Below, one piece after another: positions 27,038 to 35,570 of a stretch of DNA of 64,000 bases. The position numbers and the translations under genes were made by a program. Source of the DNA: Microbacterium sp. LWO13-1.2 (GTDB lineage: Bacteria > Actinomycetota > Actinomycetes > Actinomycetales > Microbacteriaceae); NCBI RefSeq assembly GCF_038397725.1, contig NZ_CP151634.1, positions 3,348,001-3,412,000 on the forward strand. The letters are read 5' to 3'. Position 1 is the first letter of the stretch. Each line of letters begins with the position of its first letter. Below the pieces are notes generated by a model. That model saw nothing but the letters and a program-made list of their open reading frames with translations. It had not been told where the DNA came from and did not search any database.

Positions 27038-27056
27038 CTAAGCGGTTAGAACCGCT
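27038..27056 (-). promoter_or_regulatory. LacI-type operator and overlapping palindrome upstream of the SAHH operon
   Basis: CTAAGCGGTTAG (27038-27049) fits the LacI-family pattern with an AA-N-CG-N-TT core. A second inverted repeat, AGCGGTT-AG-AACCGCT (27041-27056), overlaps it. It lies 85 nt before the SAHH-like A start and 88 nt from the end of the upstream regulator gene, in the only space for the operon promoter. The convergent LacI protein at 19101 is the likely binder. Confidence 0.5.
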
Positions 27057-27143
27057 GATGACAAGAACCTCGTGGGTGTCGACCACCATAGCAGGGGAAA
27101 CGACGACGTCAACGTGTCTGTTGAGGCTGCGGACCGACCCCGA

Positions 27144-27485
27144 TCACGAGGGCAACTGTCGGCCACCCAGTTCGACGATCTCGCGGAGCGCCTGCAGGTG
27201 ACCGCCGAACGCGTTCGATCCGTCAGCAGTGGCACGTACCCACGTGCGTGGTCGGCTGCCGACAATTCCTTTGCGGACGATCACGTAGCCTGCCTCATGC
27301 AGGTGTGCGATCGCCTTGCTGAGCGCGGAGTCCCCGACCTGGAGGATGTCGGCGAGCGTTCCGAAATCGAGTTCAATGGCCTCGTCCAGGGAGGCCATCA
27401 ATGAGAACCGGATGGGACTGGCGAAGTTGTCGTCCAGGCGCGTTCGCGGGTGCGGCGAGCGCGTCGGCTGCGGGTCAGTCGGCAT
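27144..27485 (-). CDS. Winged-helix transcriptional regulator
   Basis: A 113-residue DNA-binding protein. The start ATG 27485 overlaps the membrane-protein gene by 11 nt. A winged helix spans about 25-95: FASPIRFSLMASLDEAIELD, then FGTLADILQVGDSALSKAIAHLHEAGYV (helix-turn-helix) and a wing with RPRTWVRATADG. This is the small ArsR/MarR-like winged-helix type that often sits in an operon with a membrane protein in actinobacteria. It probably represses its own operon at the duplicated palindrome 28353-28396. Confidence 0.85.
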   Translation of the reverse strand: MPTDPQPTRSPHPRTRLDDNFASPIRFSLMASLDEAIELDFGTLADILQVGDSALSKAIAHLHEAGYVIVRKGIVGSRPRTWVRATADGSNAFGGHLQALREIVELGGRQLPS

Positions 27486-28341
27486 CGCGACCGTCGAAGA
27501 ACGCGGCCGCCACGAATGCCAACACGACAACGACCGCAGCGATCGAGATGATCAACGGGTCGAGCGGCTGACGGAACTGCACGAGCACTGCGCAGGCGAA
27601 CACTGCCCAGCCCAGCACGAACGCCGCCCATTGCGGCCAATACCAGACCGCACCCAGTGCCGGAAGCCGGTCGCTGATCTGCACCGCGATCCACCAGCCG
27701 AGCATCAGGAGGATCAGCGCCATGCTGAACAACGATGCCGGCACCGAATACGCCACGGAGGTGATCGCGATCGCAATGCCGAACACGGCGCCGATCGTCA
27801 GGGTGAAGTTGCGAGCGACCGTGGCAAGGGGCGCCCGGGCGCGCCGAAGGACCGCTGGACGTGCGCGGCGGAGATCGCGTACGGCGAGTCCGCCGAAGAC
27901 GAGGAGGACCAACCCGCCTGGCGCCAGGCGCAGAACGAACGGGATGTCCGCGCCGACGATCTGAGTTGCGATACCGACGACGACGCCAGCGACGGCGACG
28001 AACCCGAAAAGCGCATACGCCCAGCGCTCTGTGCGCCGCAGCCGCGACTGGAAGCCGAAGCTCTCCTTGAGCTCGCCGGACAGCTGGATCCACACGAGTA
28101 AGAGAGCGATGAGCGTGATGAATGACGAGCTGCTGGAAGATCCGAACCCGAACATCATCACGGACAGATAGACGGCCAGCGCGGCCGCCTCCGCCAGCGC
28201 GACCCACGCGATTCCACGCCGATCGATTCGCTCCTCCCGACGCGTCGCGACCACGTCGACCTCATCGAGGTACGCCTGCGCGACATCCGCGGTGGGCGGT
28301 TCCAACGGCTCGGCCGCCGATAGCGGTTTCTGCTCCATCAT
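27475..28341 (-). CDS. Membrane protein of unknown function, operon with regulator
   Basis: A 288-residue protein with seven to eight hydrophobic segments (from residue 45 on) after a hydrophilic N-terminus. No enzyme or transporter motif is recognised. Two adjacent ATG codons (28341, 28338) follow GGGGAGG; the second has the better spacing. The start is only 12 nt from the nearer operator palindrome, so the leader must be very short or the operator lies within the transcribed region. Its product is co-expressed with the winged-helix regulator and may sense or export something acting at the membrane (inference). Confidence 0.8.
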   Translation of the reverse strand: MMEQKPLSAAEPLEPPTADVAQAYLDEVDVVATRREERIDRRGIAWVALAEAAALAVYLSVMMFGFGSSSSSSFITLIALLLVWIQLSGELKESFGFQSRLRRTERWAYALFGFVAVAGVVVGIATQIVGADIPFVLRLAPGGLVLLVFGGLAVRDLRRARPAVLRRARAPLATVARNFTLTIGAVFGIAIAITSVAYSVPASLFSMALILLMLGWWIAVQISDRLPALGAVWYWPQWAAFVLGWAVFACAVLVQFRQPLDPLIISIAAVVVVLAFVAAAFFDGRDAD

Positions 28342-28352
28342 CGCCCTCCCCA

Positions 28353-28396
28353 ACTTTCCGGTAGGAAAGTCCATCTTCACTTTCCTACCGGAAAGT
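28353..28396. promoter_or_regulatory. Duplicated palindromic operator of the membrane protein/regulator operon
   Basis: Two 18-bp sites, 28353-28370 and 28379-28396, are exact reverse complements of one another and each is itself a palindrome (ACTTTCC-N4-GGAAAGT). Their centres are 26 bp apart. The position just upstream of the operon makes cooperative autorepression by the winged-helix protein the likely role. Confidence 0.75.
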
Positions 28397-28433
28397 CACG
28401 ATGAGGTCAACGAACCACGCGCAGCAGAAACGA

Positions 28434-28465
28434 CGAAGGCCGCCCCACACCTGGGACGGCCTTCG
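28434..28465 (-). terminator. Terminator of rpsO
   Basis: Arms CGAAGGCCG (28434-28442) and CGGCCTTCG (28457-28465) form a 9-bp stem that can be extended inward. It lies 28 nt after the rpsO stop on the minus strand. Confidence 0.8.
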
Positions 28466-28493
28466 GAAGAAGTGCGATTGATCGCTGGGTCGC

Positions 28494-28763
28494 TCAGCGG
28501 CGAAGCCCAAGACGCTCGATCAGCGAGCGGTAACGCGCGATGTCGATGTCCTGGAGGTAGCCGAGCAGACGACGGCGCTGACCCACCATGAGGAACAGGC
28601 CACGACGCGAGTGGTGGTCGTGCTTGTGCTCCTTGAGGTGTTCGGTGAGGTCCTTGATGCGCTGCGTCAGCATTGCGACCTGCACCTCGGGGGATCCGGT
28701 GTCACCGGGGTGCGTCGCGTACTCTTCCATGATCGCCTTCTTGGCGTCAGATTCGAGTGGCAT
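28494..28763 (-). CDS. rpsO: 30S ribosomal protein S15
   Basis: An 89-residue S15, full length. Conserved [17 protein letters not shown] and [20 protein letters not shown], which contact 16S rRNA helices 20-22, are intact. ATG 28763 follows a GGGGATC ribosome site. S15 organises the central domain of the small subunit. In most bacteria pnp comes directly next; here it is about 25 kb downstream on the same strand. Confidence 0.98.
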   Translation of the reverse strand: MPLESDAKKAIMEEYATHPGDTGSPEVQVAMLTQRIKDLTEHLKEHKHDHHSRRGLFLMVGQRRRLLGYLQDIDIARYRSLIERLGLRR

Positions 28764-28819
28764 AGATGGGATCCCCTTTCAGTTCGTTGCGCGGCGCCCA
28801 ACACCTGATGTGCGAGCTC

Positions 28820-28847
28820 TCTTTATCCGCGGCCGATCAAACGGCAA
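28820..28847 (-). promoter_or_regulatory. Possible rpsO promoter
   Basis: Minus-strand TTGCCG (28842-28847) and TAAAGA (28820-28825) are spaced by 16 bp, 57 nt before the start codon of rpsO. The region must also hold the divergent promoter of the MFS gene. Confidence 0.4.
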
Positions 28848-28906
28848 CCTGAAGAGTCTACCAGCAGCGGCGCCTGCCTCTGCACACGGGCCGATAGCCT
28901 CTTCAG

Positions 28907-30199
28907 GTGCAGTTCTCCCGCGGGCATCTCATCGACCTCACTCCCCTGCGGGCCTCCCCGGCCTTCGCCCGGATGTGGGTCGGCTCGTTGCTGACCGGCA
29001 TCGGCGGCCAGCTCACGATCGTCACCGTGATGCTGCACGTGTTCGATCTCACCGGCAGCACCTTGGCGGTCTCGATGATCGCCGTCGCCGGACTGGTGCC
29101 GATGGTCGTGGCTGGCCTCTACGGAGGGATGCTGGCTGACGCGTTCGACCGACGCAAAGTCGCGCTGATCGCCGCATCGATCGCCTTCTGCGCCACGGCA
29201 CTTCTGGCGGCGCTCACCTGGGCCGGCGCCGAGACCATCTGGTGGCTGTACGCACTCAGCATGATCATCGCCGCGACGAACTCGGTCGGCTTCGCCACCC
29301 GAACCGCCATCGTGCCGCGACTCATCCCCCTCGACCAGCTGGCCGCCGCATCCGCTCTGAACGGAATCTCCTTCGGCATCACGGTGATGGCGGGCCCTGC
29401 ACTCGCGGGGCTGCTCGTCGCGCTCACCGGCTTCGGGTGGACGTACACGATCGACGTCATCCTGATGACGTCGATGTTCCTCGGCCTATGGGCCCTGCCG
29501 GCGCTGCGCCCGGAGGGCGAGACCGTGCGCCCAGGGCTGGCATCCCTTGTCGACGGGTGGCGGTTTCTGCGCCGAGCCGGCAACATCCGGATGCAGTACC
29601 TGCTCGACATCATCGCGATGACCTTCGGGCAGCCGCTCGCCCTCTTCCCCGCCCTCGGTACGCTGCTGCTGGGCGGAGGGGCCGTCACGACGGGAATCCT
29701 GACGGCAGCGGTCGCCGTCGGGACGTTCACGTCCAGCCTGTTCTCGGGCCGCGTGGTGCAGTACCGCTGGCATGGCCGCGGCATCACCCGTGCGATTCAG
29801 GCCTACGGCGCAACGATCGCCCTGTTCGGAGTAGTGCTGCTGATCGGCGCGTTCACGCCCGGCACATCCGAGACCTCGCCGAACATCATCCTCATCGTGT
29901 GCGCGTGCATCGCGCTCGCACTCTCGGGCGCCGCAGACAACGTCAGCTCGATCTACCGCAACACGATGATGCAGGCCGCGGTCCCCGACGCGATGCGCGG
30001 CCGCCTGCAGGGTGTCTTCATCATCGTGGTCGCCGGTGGACCTCGCGTCGGAGCCCTCTACGCCGGGGTTCTCGCCACGGCGACGTCGCTGTGGTTCCCC
30101 CCACTGCTGGGCGGATTCCTGGTCATCGCACTCGTAGCGATGCTTGCCAGGACGAACCCGCGTTTCCGCGGCTACGACGCACTGAACCCCGAGCCCTGA
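28907..30199 (+). CDS. MFS transporter, EntS/MFS_3-like exporter
   Basis: A 430-residue transporter with twelve hydrophobic segments and GTG start 28907. The loop 2-3 motif is GGMLADAFDRRKVAL, corresponding to the conserved G-x-x-x-D-R/K-x-G-R/K of the major facilitator superfamily; RTAIVPRLIPLDQLAAASALNG and AAVPDAMRGRLQG are typical of the enterobactin-exporter-like MFS_3 group. The substrate (a siderophore, drug or metabolite) cannot be inferred. It is divergent from rpsO and stands alone. Confidence 0.9.
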   Translation: MQFSRGHLIDLTPLRASPAFARMWVGSLLTGIGGQLTIVTVMLHVFDLTGSTLAVSMIAVAGLVPMVVAGLYGGMLADAFDRRKVALIAASIAFCATALLAALTWAGAETIWWLYALSMIIAATNSVGFATRTAIVPRLIPLDQLAAASALNGISFGITVMAGPALAGLLVALTGFGWTYTIDVILMTSMFLGLWALPALRPEGETVRPGLASLVDGWRFLRRAGNIRMQYLLDIIAMTFGQPLALFPALGTLLLGGGAVTTGILTAAVAVGTFTSSLFSGRVVQYRWHGRGITRAIQAYGATIALFGVVLLIGAFTPGTSETSPNIILIVCACIALALSGAADNVSSIYRNTMMQAAVPDAMRGRLQGVFIIVVAGGPRVGALYAGVLATATSLWFPPLLGGFLVIALVAMLARTNPRFRGYDALNPEP

Positions 30200-30214
30200 G
30201 GACCCGGGGTTCAG
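30182..30214. terminator. Terminator between MFS and YceI genes
   Basis: CTGAACCCCG (30182-30191) pairs with CGGGGTTCAG (30205-30214), a 10-bp stem. The left arm lies in the last codons of the MFS gene; the stem is placed to stop both convergent transcripts. Confidence 0.75.
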
Positions 30215-30227
30215 ACGGCCGAGGGCG

Positions 30228-30782
30228 TCAGCTCTGCTCGAGAGCGCCCTGCAGGTCGAGGCTGATGGTGATCTCCTTGCCGACGAGGACTCCGCCGGTC
30301 TCCAACGCGGCGTTCCAGGTCAGACCGAAATCCTCGCGGTTGATCGTGGTCACCGCCGAGGCGCCGGCCTTGTAATTGCCGTAAGGGTCGGTGCCGAATC
30401 CACCGAAATCGAATTCGAAGCTCACCGGCTTCGTGACGCCGCGGATCGAGAGGTCGCCGTCGACGAAGAAGTCGCCGCCCTCGACGCGGGCGCCGGTGGA
30501 GACGAACTCCATGGTCGGGAAGTTCTCGGTGTCGAAGAAGTCCGCCGAGCGAAGGTGCGTGTCGCGACCGGAGTCCTTGGTGTCGATGGAGGTGACGTCG
30601 ACGCTCGCCTCGACCTTCGCCTCGAGCGGGTTCTCGGGCGCCACCAGGGTCGCGTTCTTGATGCCGAAGGTGCCGCGCACCTTCGAGATCATCATGTGGC
30701 GGACGCTGAACGTGACCTCGCTGTGCGCGGGGTCGAGGACCCAGGTGCCTGGACGGTAGCCGGGGATGTCGATGCTGGTCAT
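30228..30782 (-). CDS. YceI-family protein
   Basis: A 184-residue lipocalin-like beta-barrel protein. W-V-L-D-P-A-H-S-E-V-T-F-S-V-R-H-M-M, S-K-V-R-G-T-F, and SADFFDTENFPTMEF are the YceI hallmark strands. YceI proteins bind isoprenoids or other lipids in a long cavity; this one has no signal peptide, as is usual in actinobacteria. It has a strong AGAGGAG site. A palindrome shared with the flavin monooxygenase operon lies 74 nt upstream. Confidence 0.94.
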   Translation of the reverse strand: MTSIDIPGYRPGTWVLDPAHSEVTFSVRHMMISKVRGTFGIKNATLVAPENPLEAKVEASVDVTSIDTKDSGRDTHLRSADFFDTENFPTMEFVSTGARVEGGDFFVDGDLSIRGVTKPVSFEFDFGGFGTDPYGNYKAGASAVTTINREDFGLTWNAALETGGVLVGKEITISLDLQGALEQS

Positions 30783-30855
30783 GGTTGCTCCTCTGGGGAC
30801 GTGGACCGCTGCTGCGGCAGGGGCCGCTTCTGCGGCATCAGAGGAGACAACTCAC

Positions 30856-30871
30856 ATTCACATGAATGTAT
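30856..30871. promoter_or_regulatory. ATTCA-N2-TGAAT operator candidate, copy 2
   Basis: ATTCACATGAATGTAT sits in the larger inverted repeat ACATTCA-CA-TGAATGT (30855-30869), followed by a further GATGAATGTGA half-site. It matches the site at 13181-13196 in 15 of 16 bases and lies 74 nt before the YceI start. Confidence 0.55.
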
Positions 30872-30900
30872 TCCGATGAATGTGAAATTGGCCCCGAATG

Positions 30901-30938
30901 CAGAAGACGCCCCGATCATCAGATCGGGGCGTCTTCTG
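30901..30938. terminator. Terminator of the FKBP gene
   Basis: A perfect 17-bp stem (30901-30917 with 30922-30938) and a 4-nt loop lie 14 nt past the FKBP stop. It also isolates the YceI promoter. Confidence 0.85.
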
Positions 30939-30951
30939 GAAAAAGGGGTGA

Positions 30952-31320
30952 TCAGCCGACAGCGACGAGGTCGATGATGAAGATCAGCGTCTTTCCGGAG
31001 AGGAAGTGACCTCCGCCGGCCGGACCGTATGCCAGCTGCGGCGGGATGACCAGTTCACGGCGTCCGCCGACCTTCATCCCGGGGATGCCGTCCTGCCAGC
31101 CCTGGATCAGACCGCGCAGCGGGAACTGGATGGTCTCGCCACGCCCCCAGGAGGAGTCGAACTCTTCGCCGGAGTCGAACTCGACACCCGCGTAGTGGAC
31201 GGTCACGGTGTCGCCGGGCTTCGCCTCAGCGCCGTCGCCTTCGATGAGGTCCCGGACCACCAGTTCCGTGGGAGCGGGGCCGGTGGGAGCGTCGAACTCG
31301 GGCTTTGTGCGATCAGTCAT
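30952..31320 (-). CDS. FKBP-type peptidyl-prolyl cis-trans isomerase
   Basis: A 122-residue single-domain FKBP. VTVHYAGVEFDSGEEFDSSWGRGETIQFPL, broken here only by convention, has the conserved Y and F-D-S-S pocket; GWQDGIPGMKVGGRRELVIPP and LAYG complete the active site. No signal peptide, so cytoplasmic protein folding is the likely role. ATG 31320 has GGATGG upstream; TTG 31332 in frame is less likely. Confidence 0.95.
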   Translation of the reverse strand: MTDRTKPEFDAPTGPAPTELVVRDLIEGDGAEAKPGDTVTVHYAGVEFDSGEEFDSSWGRGETIQFPLRGLIQGWQDGIPGMKVGGRRELVIPPQLAYGPAGGGHFLSGKTLIFIIDLVAVG

Positions 31321-31406
31321 GACTCCATCCAACCCGAGCGTCCCCGCCGGGTCAACGCAGATGATCCGCTGAGCGCGAACGCACGGGCCGGCTCAGCTCG
31401 GGCGCA

Positions 31407-32219
31407 TCATCCGCGATCCGTGATGTCGCGCCCGAGCCGCTGGGACACCCACACCGGGATGAACGAGGCGAGGATCACGATCGTCGCGACCACGTTGACC
31501 GTGTTGGCCTCATTCGGACGCGCCATCTGGTTCATGATCCACAGCGGCAATGTGTCGACTCCCGGCGGAGCCGTGAAGATCGTCACGTACACCTCGTCGA
31601 AGCTGAGCGCGAAGGCGAGGATCGCCCCCGCGATCAGGGCGCTGCGGAACTGCGGGAAGGTGACCATCCGGAACGTCTGCCACGGTGTGGCGCCGAGGTC
31701 CTGGGATGCCTCCTCGATACTCGGATTCAGCCGACGCAGTCGAGCGAGGACGTTGTTGAACACCATCACGATGCAGAAGGTGCCGTGCGCGATGATCATC
31801 CCGTAGAAGCCGACCTGGATGCCGATGGGCTCGAGCATCCGGTTGTAGGTGTTGTTCAGCGCGACGCCTGTGACGATCCCTGGGAGGGCGATCGGCAGGA
31901 CCACCAGCAGGTTCACCGCCCGCTGGCCGAAGAAGGAATATCGCTGCAGCGCGAAGGCGACGAGCGTGCCGAGGATCACCGCGATCACCGTCGCCCCGCT
32001 CGCGACCAGGACGGAATTGAGCAGAGCGATCCGCACCGGCTCGCTCGAGAACGCCTTCCCCCACCACTCCAAGGAGAAGCCGGTGACCGGCCAGCTGACG
32101 ATCCGCGCCGCGTTGAATGAGTTGAGGACCACCAGTCCCAGCGGGATGTACATGAAGGCGAGGATGACCGCGACGAGGACCCCGAGGATCGCTTTGGAAG
32201 TGCGGGACAGTCTCAGCAT
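31407..32219 (-). CDS. ABC transporter permease, PotC-like
   Basis: A 270-residue membrane protein with six hydrophobic segments. The EAA loop reads IEEASQDLGATPWQTFRMVT, and LSFDEVYVTIF near the fifth segment is typical of the polyamine/opine-type (PotC) subunits. ATG 32219 starts 7 nt after the stop of the partner permease; no strong ribosome site is seen, so translation is probably coupled. It is the last gene of a PotABCD-like operon. Confidence 0.92.
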   Translation of the reverse strand: MLRLSRTSKAILGVLVAVILAFMYIPLGLVVLNSFNAARIVSWPVTGFSLEWWGKAFSSEPVRIALLNSVLVASGATVIAVILGTLVAFALQRYSFFGQRAVNLLVVLPIALPGIVTGVALNNTYNRMLEPIGIQVGFYGMIIAHGTFCIVMVFNNVLARLRRLNPSIEEASQDLGATPWQTFRMVTFPQFRSALIAGAILAFALSFDEVYVTIFTAPPGVDTLPLWIMNQMARPNEANTVNVVATIVILASFIPVWVSQRLGRDITDRG

Positions 32220-32226
32220 GAGCCGC

Positions 32227-33054
32227 TCACATCCTTTCGAGAGCACCGGTGCGCTGAACGCTCACCAGGTAGATGACGACGAACGCGATCGGGACGAGCG
32301 AGTACGCCGCGGCGAGTGGCGGATTCAGGTTGATGTTCGAGGCGATGACACTGCCGATCATCTGGGTGTCGCCGCCGACGAATCGTGCGACGAGATAGTC
32401 GCCGAGGCTGAGCGAGAACGTGAACACGGAGCCGGCGATGATCGCGGGCTTGATCAGCGGAAGCACGACGGTCGTGATCGTGCGCCAGGAGCCTGCGCCG
32501 AGGTCGGCGGAGGCATCGAACAGGTTCGGCGGCAGCTGCCGGATCGCGGTGTACACCGGGACCGCCATGTACGGAAGCCACAGGTACGTCAGCGTGAGGA
32601 CGACCGTCCCGAGCGTGAAGCCGGGCCCTTCGATACCGAACGGTGCGAGCATCCAGTTGAAGAACCCCTCCTTCGTGAACGTGATGCGCATCGCCAGCAC
32701 CTTCACCAGATATCCCGCCCAGAGGGGCAGGGTGATCGCCACCGCCAGCAGGGCCCGCAGCCACGGCGCGGCCACTTTAGCCATGAAGATGCCGAGCGGC
32801 ACCGCGATGAGGATCGACAGCACGGTCACGCCCAGGGCGATGCCGAGTGTTCGGACCGATGTCGAGAGGTAGGCCGGGTTGATGAAGAGCTGCTCGAAGT
32901 TGCGCAGCGTGAACCCGGGTTTCACTTTCGAGGTGAATGGATCCGTCACCCAGAAGGCGGTCACCAGCAGCATCACCAGCGAGAAGATGTAGATCCCGAT
33001 GAGCCAGGTCATCGGGAGGGCCAGGAGGCCGGCGATGCGTGTGCGCCGCGTCAT
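32227..33054 (-). CDS. ABC transporter permease, PotB-like
   Basis: A 275-residue membrane protein with six hydrophobic segments. The EAA loop reads LFDASADLGAGSWRTITTVV, and SLGDYLVARFVGG is the usual PotB-type motif. ATG 33054 is chosen because homology begins there; the open frame to 33165 lacks it. It pairs with the PotC-like subunit. Confidence 0.92.
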   Translation of the reverse strand: MTRRTRIAGLLALPMTWLIGIYIFSLVMLLVTAFWVTDPFTSKVKPGFTLRNFEQLFINPAYLSTSVRTLGIALGVTVLSILIAVPLGIFMAKVAAPWLRALLAVAITLPLWAGYLVKVLAMRITFTKEGFFNWMLAPFGIEGPGFTLGTVVLTLTYLWLPYMAVPVYTAIRQLPPNLFDASADLGAGSWRTITTVVLPLIKPAIIAGSVFTFSLSLGDYLVARFVGGDTQMIGSVIASNINLNPPLAAAYSLVPIAFVVIYLVSVQRTGALERM

Positions 33055-33139
33055 GTCGATCCCGTCGTCGTCGTTGCGGAAGCTTCCGTCCCTGGGCGGG
33101 ACCGGAGTCCCGCCCAGGGCGCGTTGGATTCGTCGTCTC

Positions 33140-34333
33140 TCAGCCCTTGACCGAGAGCCAGGCATCCGTCCACTGCTGGAAGTTGGTGCAGGTGGCCTCG
33201 TCAGCGGGGCGACCGTCGATGCACTGCTCGATCGGGGTGGTCCAGAACCACACCTTCTCGAAGTACTCCTCGTTCGTGGCGTTGTAGTACTCGCAGTGCA
33301 CCTTGGCCTCGTCGCTCGTCTCGCAGAATGCGGCGTTGGCCGGTGCCATGCCGAAGTTCATCGCAATGGCACCGTTCACCTCCGGAGTGGAGGCGTAGTC
33401 CATCCACGCATAGGCGCAGTTCGGGTTCTTGGCCTCGGTCGCCAGCATCCAGGCATCCGACCAGCCCGTCGAGCCCTCCTCGGGCAGCACGCTCTTGAAC
33501 TTGTCGTCTTCGGTGAGCTTGCGCAGCACCTCCCACGACGTGCCGAGCACGGTGGTGCCACCGGCGAACGACGTGATCTGCGCGGCGGGGTCCGACCAGT
33601 ATTCGGAGACGATCTCGTTCTGCTGCTTGAGCAGCTCGACGGCCGCGGCGAGCTGCTTCTCGTCGAGCGCATACGGGTTCTCGATGCCGAGATCAGGCTC
33701 GTGCGCCATCAGATAGACCGCGGCATCCGCGATGTAGATCGGAGCGTCGTACGCGATGACCTGACCGGCGTACGGGCTGTCCTTCTCCCAGGCGACATCC
33801 CAGCTCGTTGGCTCCTCAGTGACGACATCGCTGTTGTACTGGAGGATGTTGGCGCCGCGACCGATCGGGATGCCGTACGACTTGCCGTTGATCGTGTCGT
33901 AGATCTGCCCCTTCATCCCTTCGACGATGTCGTCGCCGAAGCTCGGGATCAGCTCGAGGTTGAGAGGCTGCACGTCGCCGCCTGCGATCAGGCGCAGGCT
34001 CGCGTCGCCCGATGCGGACACGAGGTCGTAATCGCCGGTGCGCATGAGCTGCACCATCTCGTCGCTGGTGCCGGCGACGCGGCGATTGACCGTGCATCCG
34101 GTTTCCTTCGTGAACTCGTCGCTCCAGGCCGGTTCGACGAAGCCGCTCCAGGCGACGATGTTGACGTCGCTCTCGTTCTCGCCGAGTTCGCCGAGCATGG
34201 GGATGTCGGGTACCTCGATCTGGAGTTCACCGTTGCCTTCGGTGGACGGCTTTTCACCCCCGCCAGAACAGGCGGAGAGCGTGAGGACGGCGACGGCCGC
34301 CATTGCGGTGGTGGCCAGGATCTTGTGACGCAT
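33140..34333 (-). CDS. ABC transporter substrate-binding lipoprotein, PotD-like
   Basis: A 397-residue extracellular binding protein. Signal peptide with lipobox TLSAC (Cys22); an AAAGGAG site precedes ATG 34333. The mature part carries the PotD/spermidine-type core (VNIVAWSGFVEPAW, YDLVSASGDASLRLIAGGDV, GIPIGRGANILQYN). Four cysteines pair up plausibly in the mature chain. The ligand is probably an amine such as a polyamine or a related cation (family-based inference). Confidence 0.92.
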   Translation of the reverse strand: MRHKILATTAMAAVAVLTLSACSGGGEKPSTEGNGELQIEVPDIPMLGELGENESDVNIVAWSGFVEPAWSDEFTKETGCTVNRRVAGTSDEMVQLMRTGDYDLVSASGDASLRLIAGGDVQPLNLELIPSFGDDIVEGMKGQIYDTINGKSYGIPIGRGANILQYNSDVVTEEPTSWDVAWEKDSPYAGQVIAYDAPIYIADAAVYLMAHEPDLGIENPYALDEKQLAAAVELLKQQNEIVSEYWSDPAAQITSFAGGTTVLGTSWEVLRKLTEDDKFKSVLPEEGSTGWSDAWMLATEAKNPNCAYAWMDYASTPEVNGAIAMNFGMAPANAAFCETSDEAKVHCEYYNATNEEYFEKVWFWTTPIEQCIDGRPADEATCTNFQQWTDAWLSVKG

Positions 34334-34385
34334 GGATCGCTCCTTTGTGATCAGTGCTGCAGGGTTTTCAGTGGTGCCGGTTGCT

Positions 34386-35456
<1,071 letters not shown>

Positions 35457-35570
35457 CTCGCTCTCCTCTGGTCATCATCGAACGTGAAGGTGGATTAAAC
35501 ATATAAACCCAGAGGTAATATTTCAAGAGGCAGTTTTCGCCGTTCACCGCGGAAGGTGGAGAATCGCAGA
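35457..35570. promoter_or_regulatory. Divergent control region, amine transporter / GntR
   Basis: These 114 nt hold an AT-rich block (35492-35525, with TTAAACATATAAA) in otherwise GC-rich DNA, where the -10 regions and the GntR binding site are likely. I could not define the operator half-sites by eye. Confidence 0.5.
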
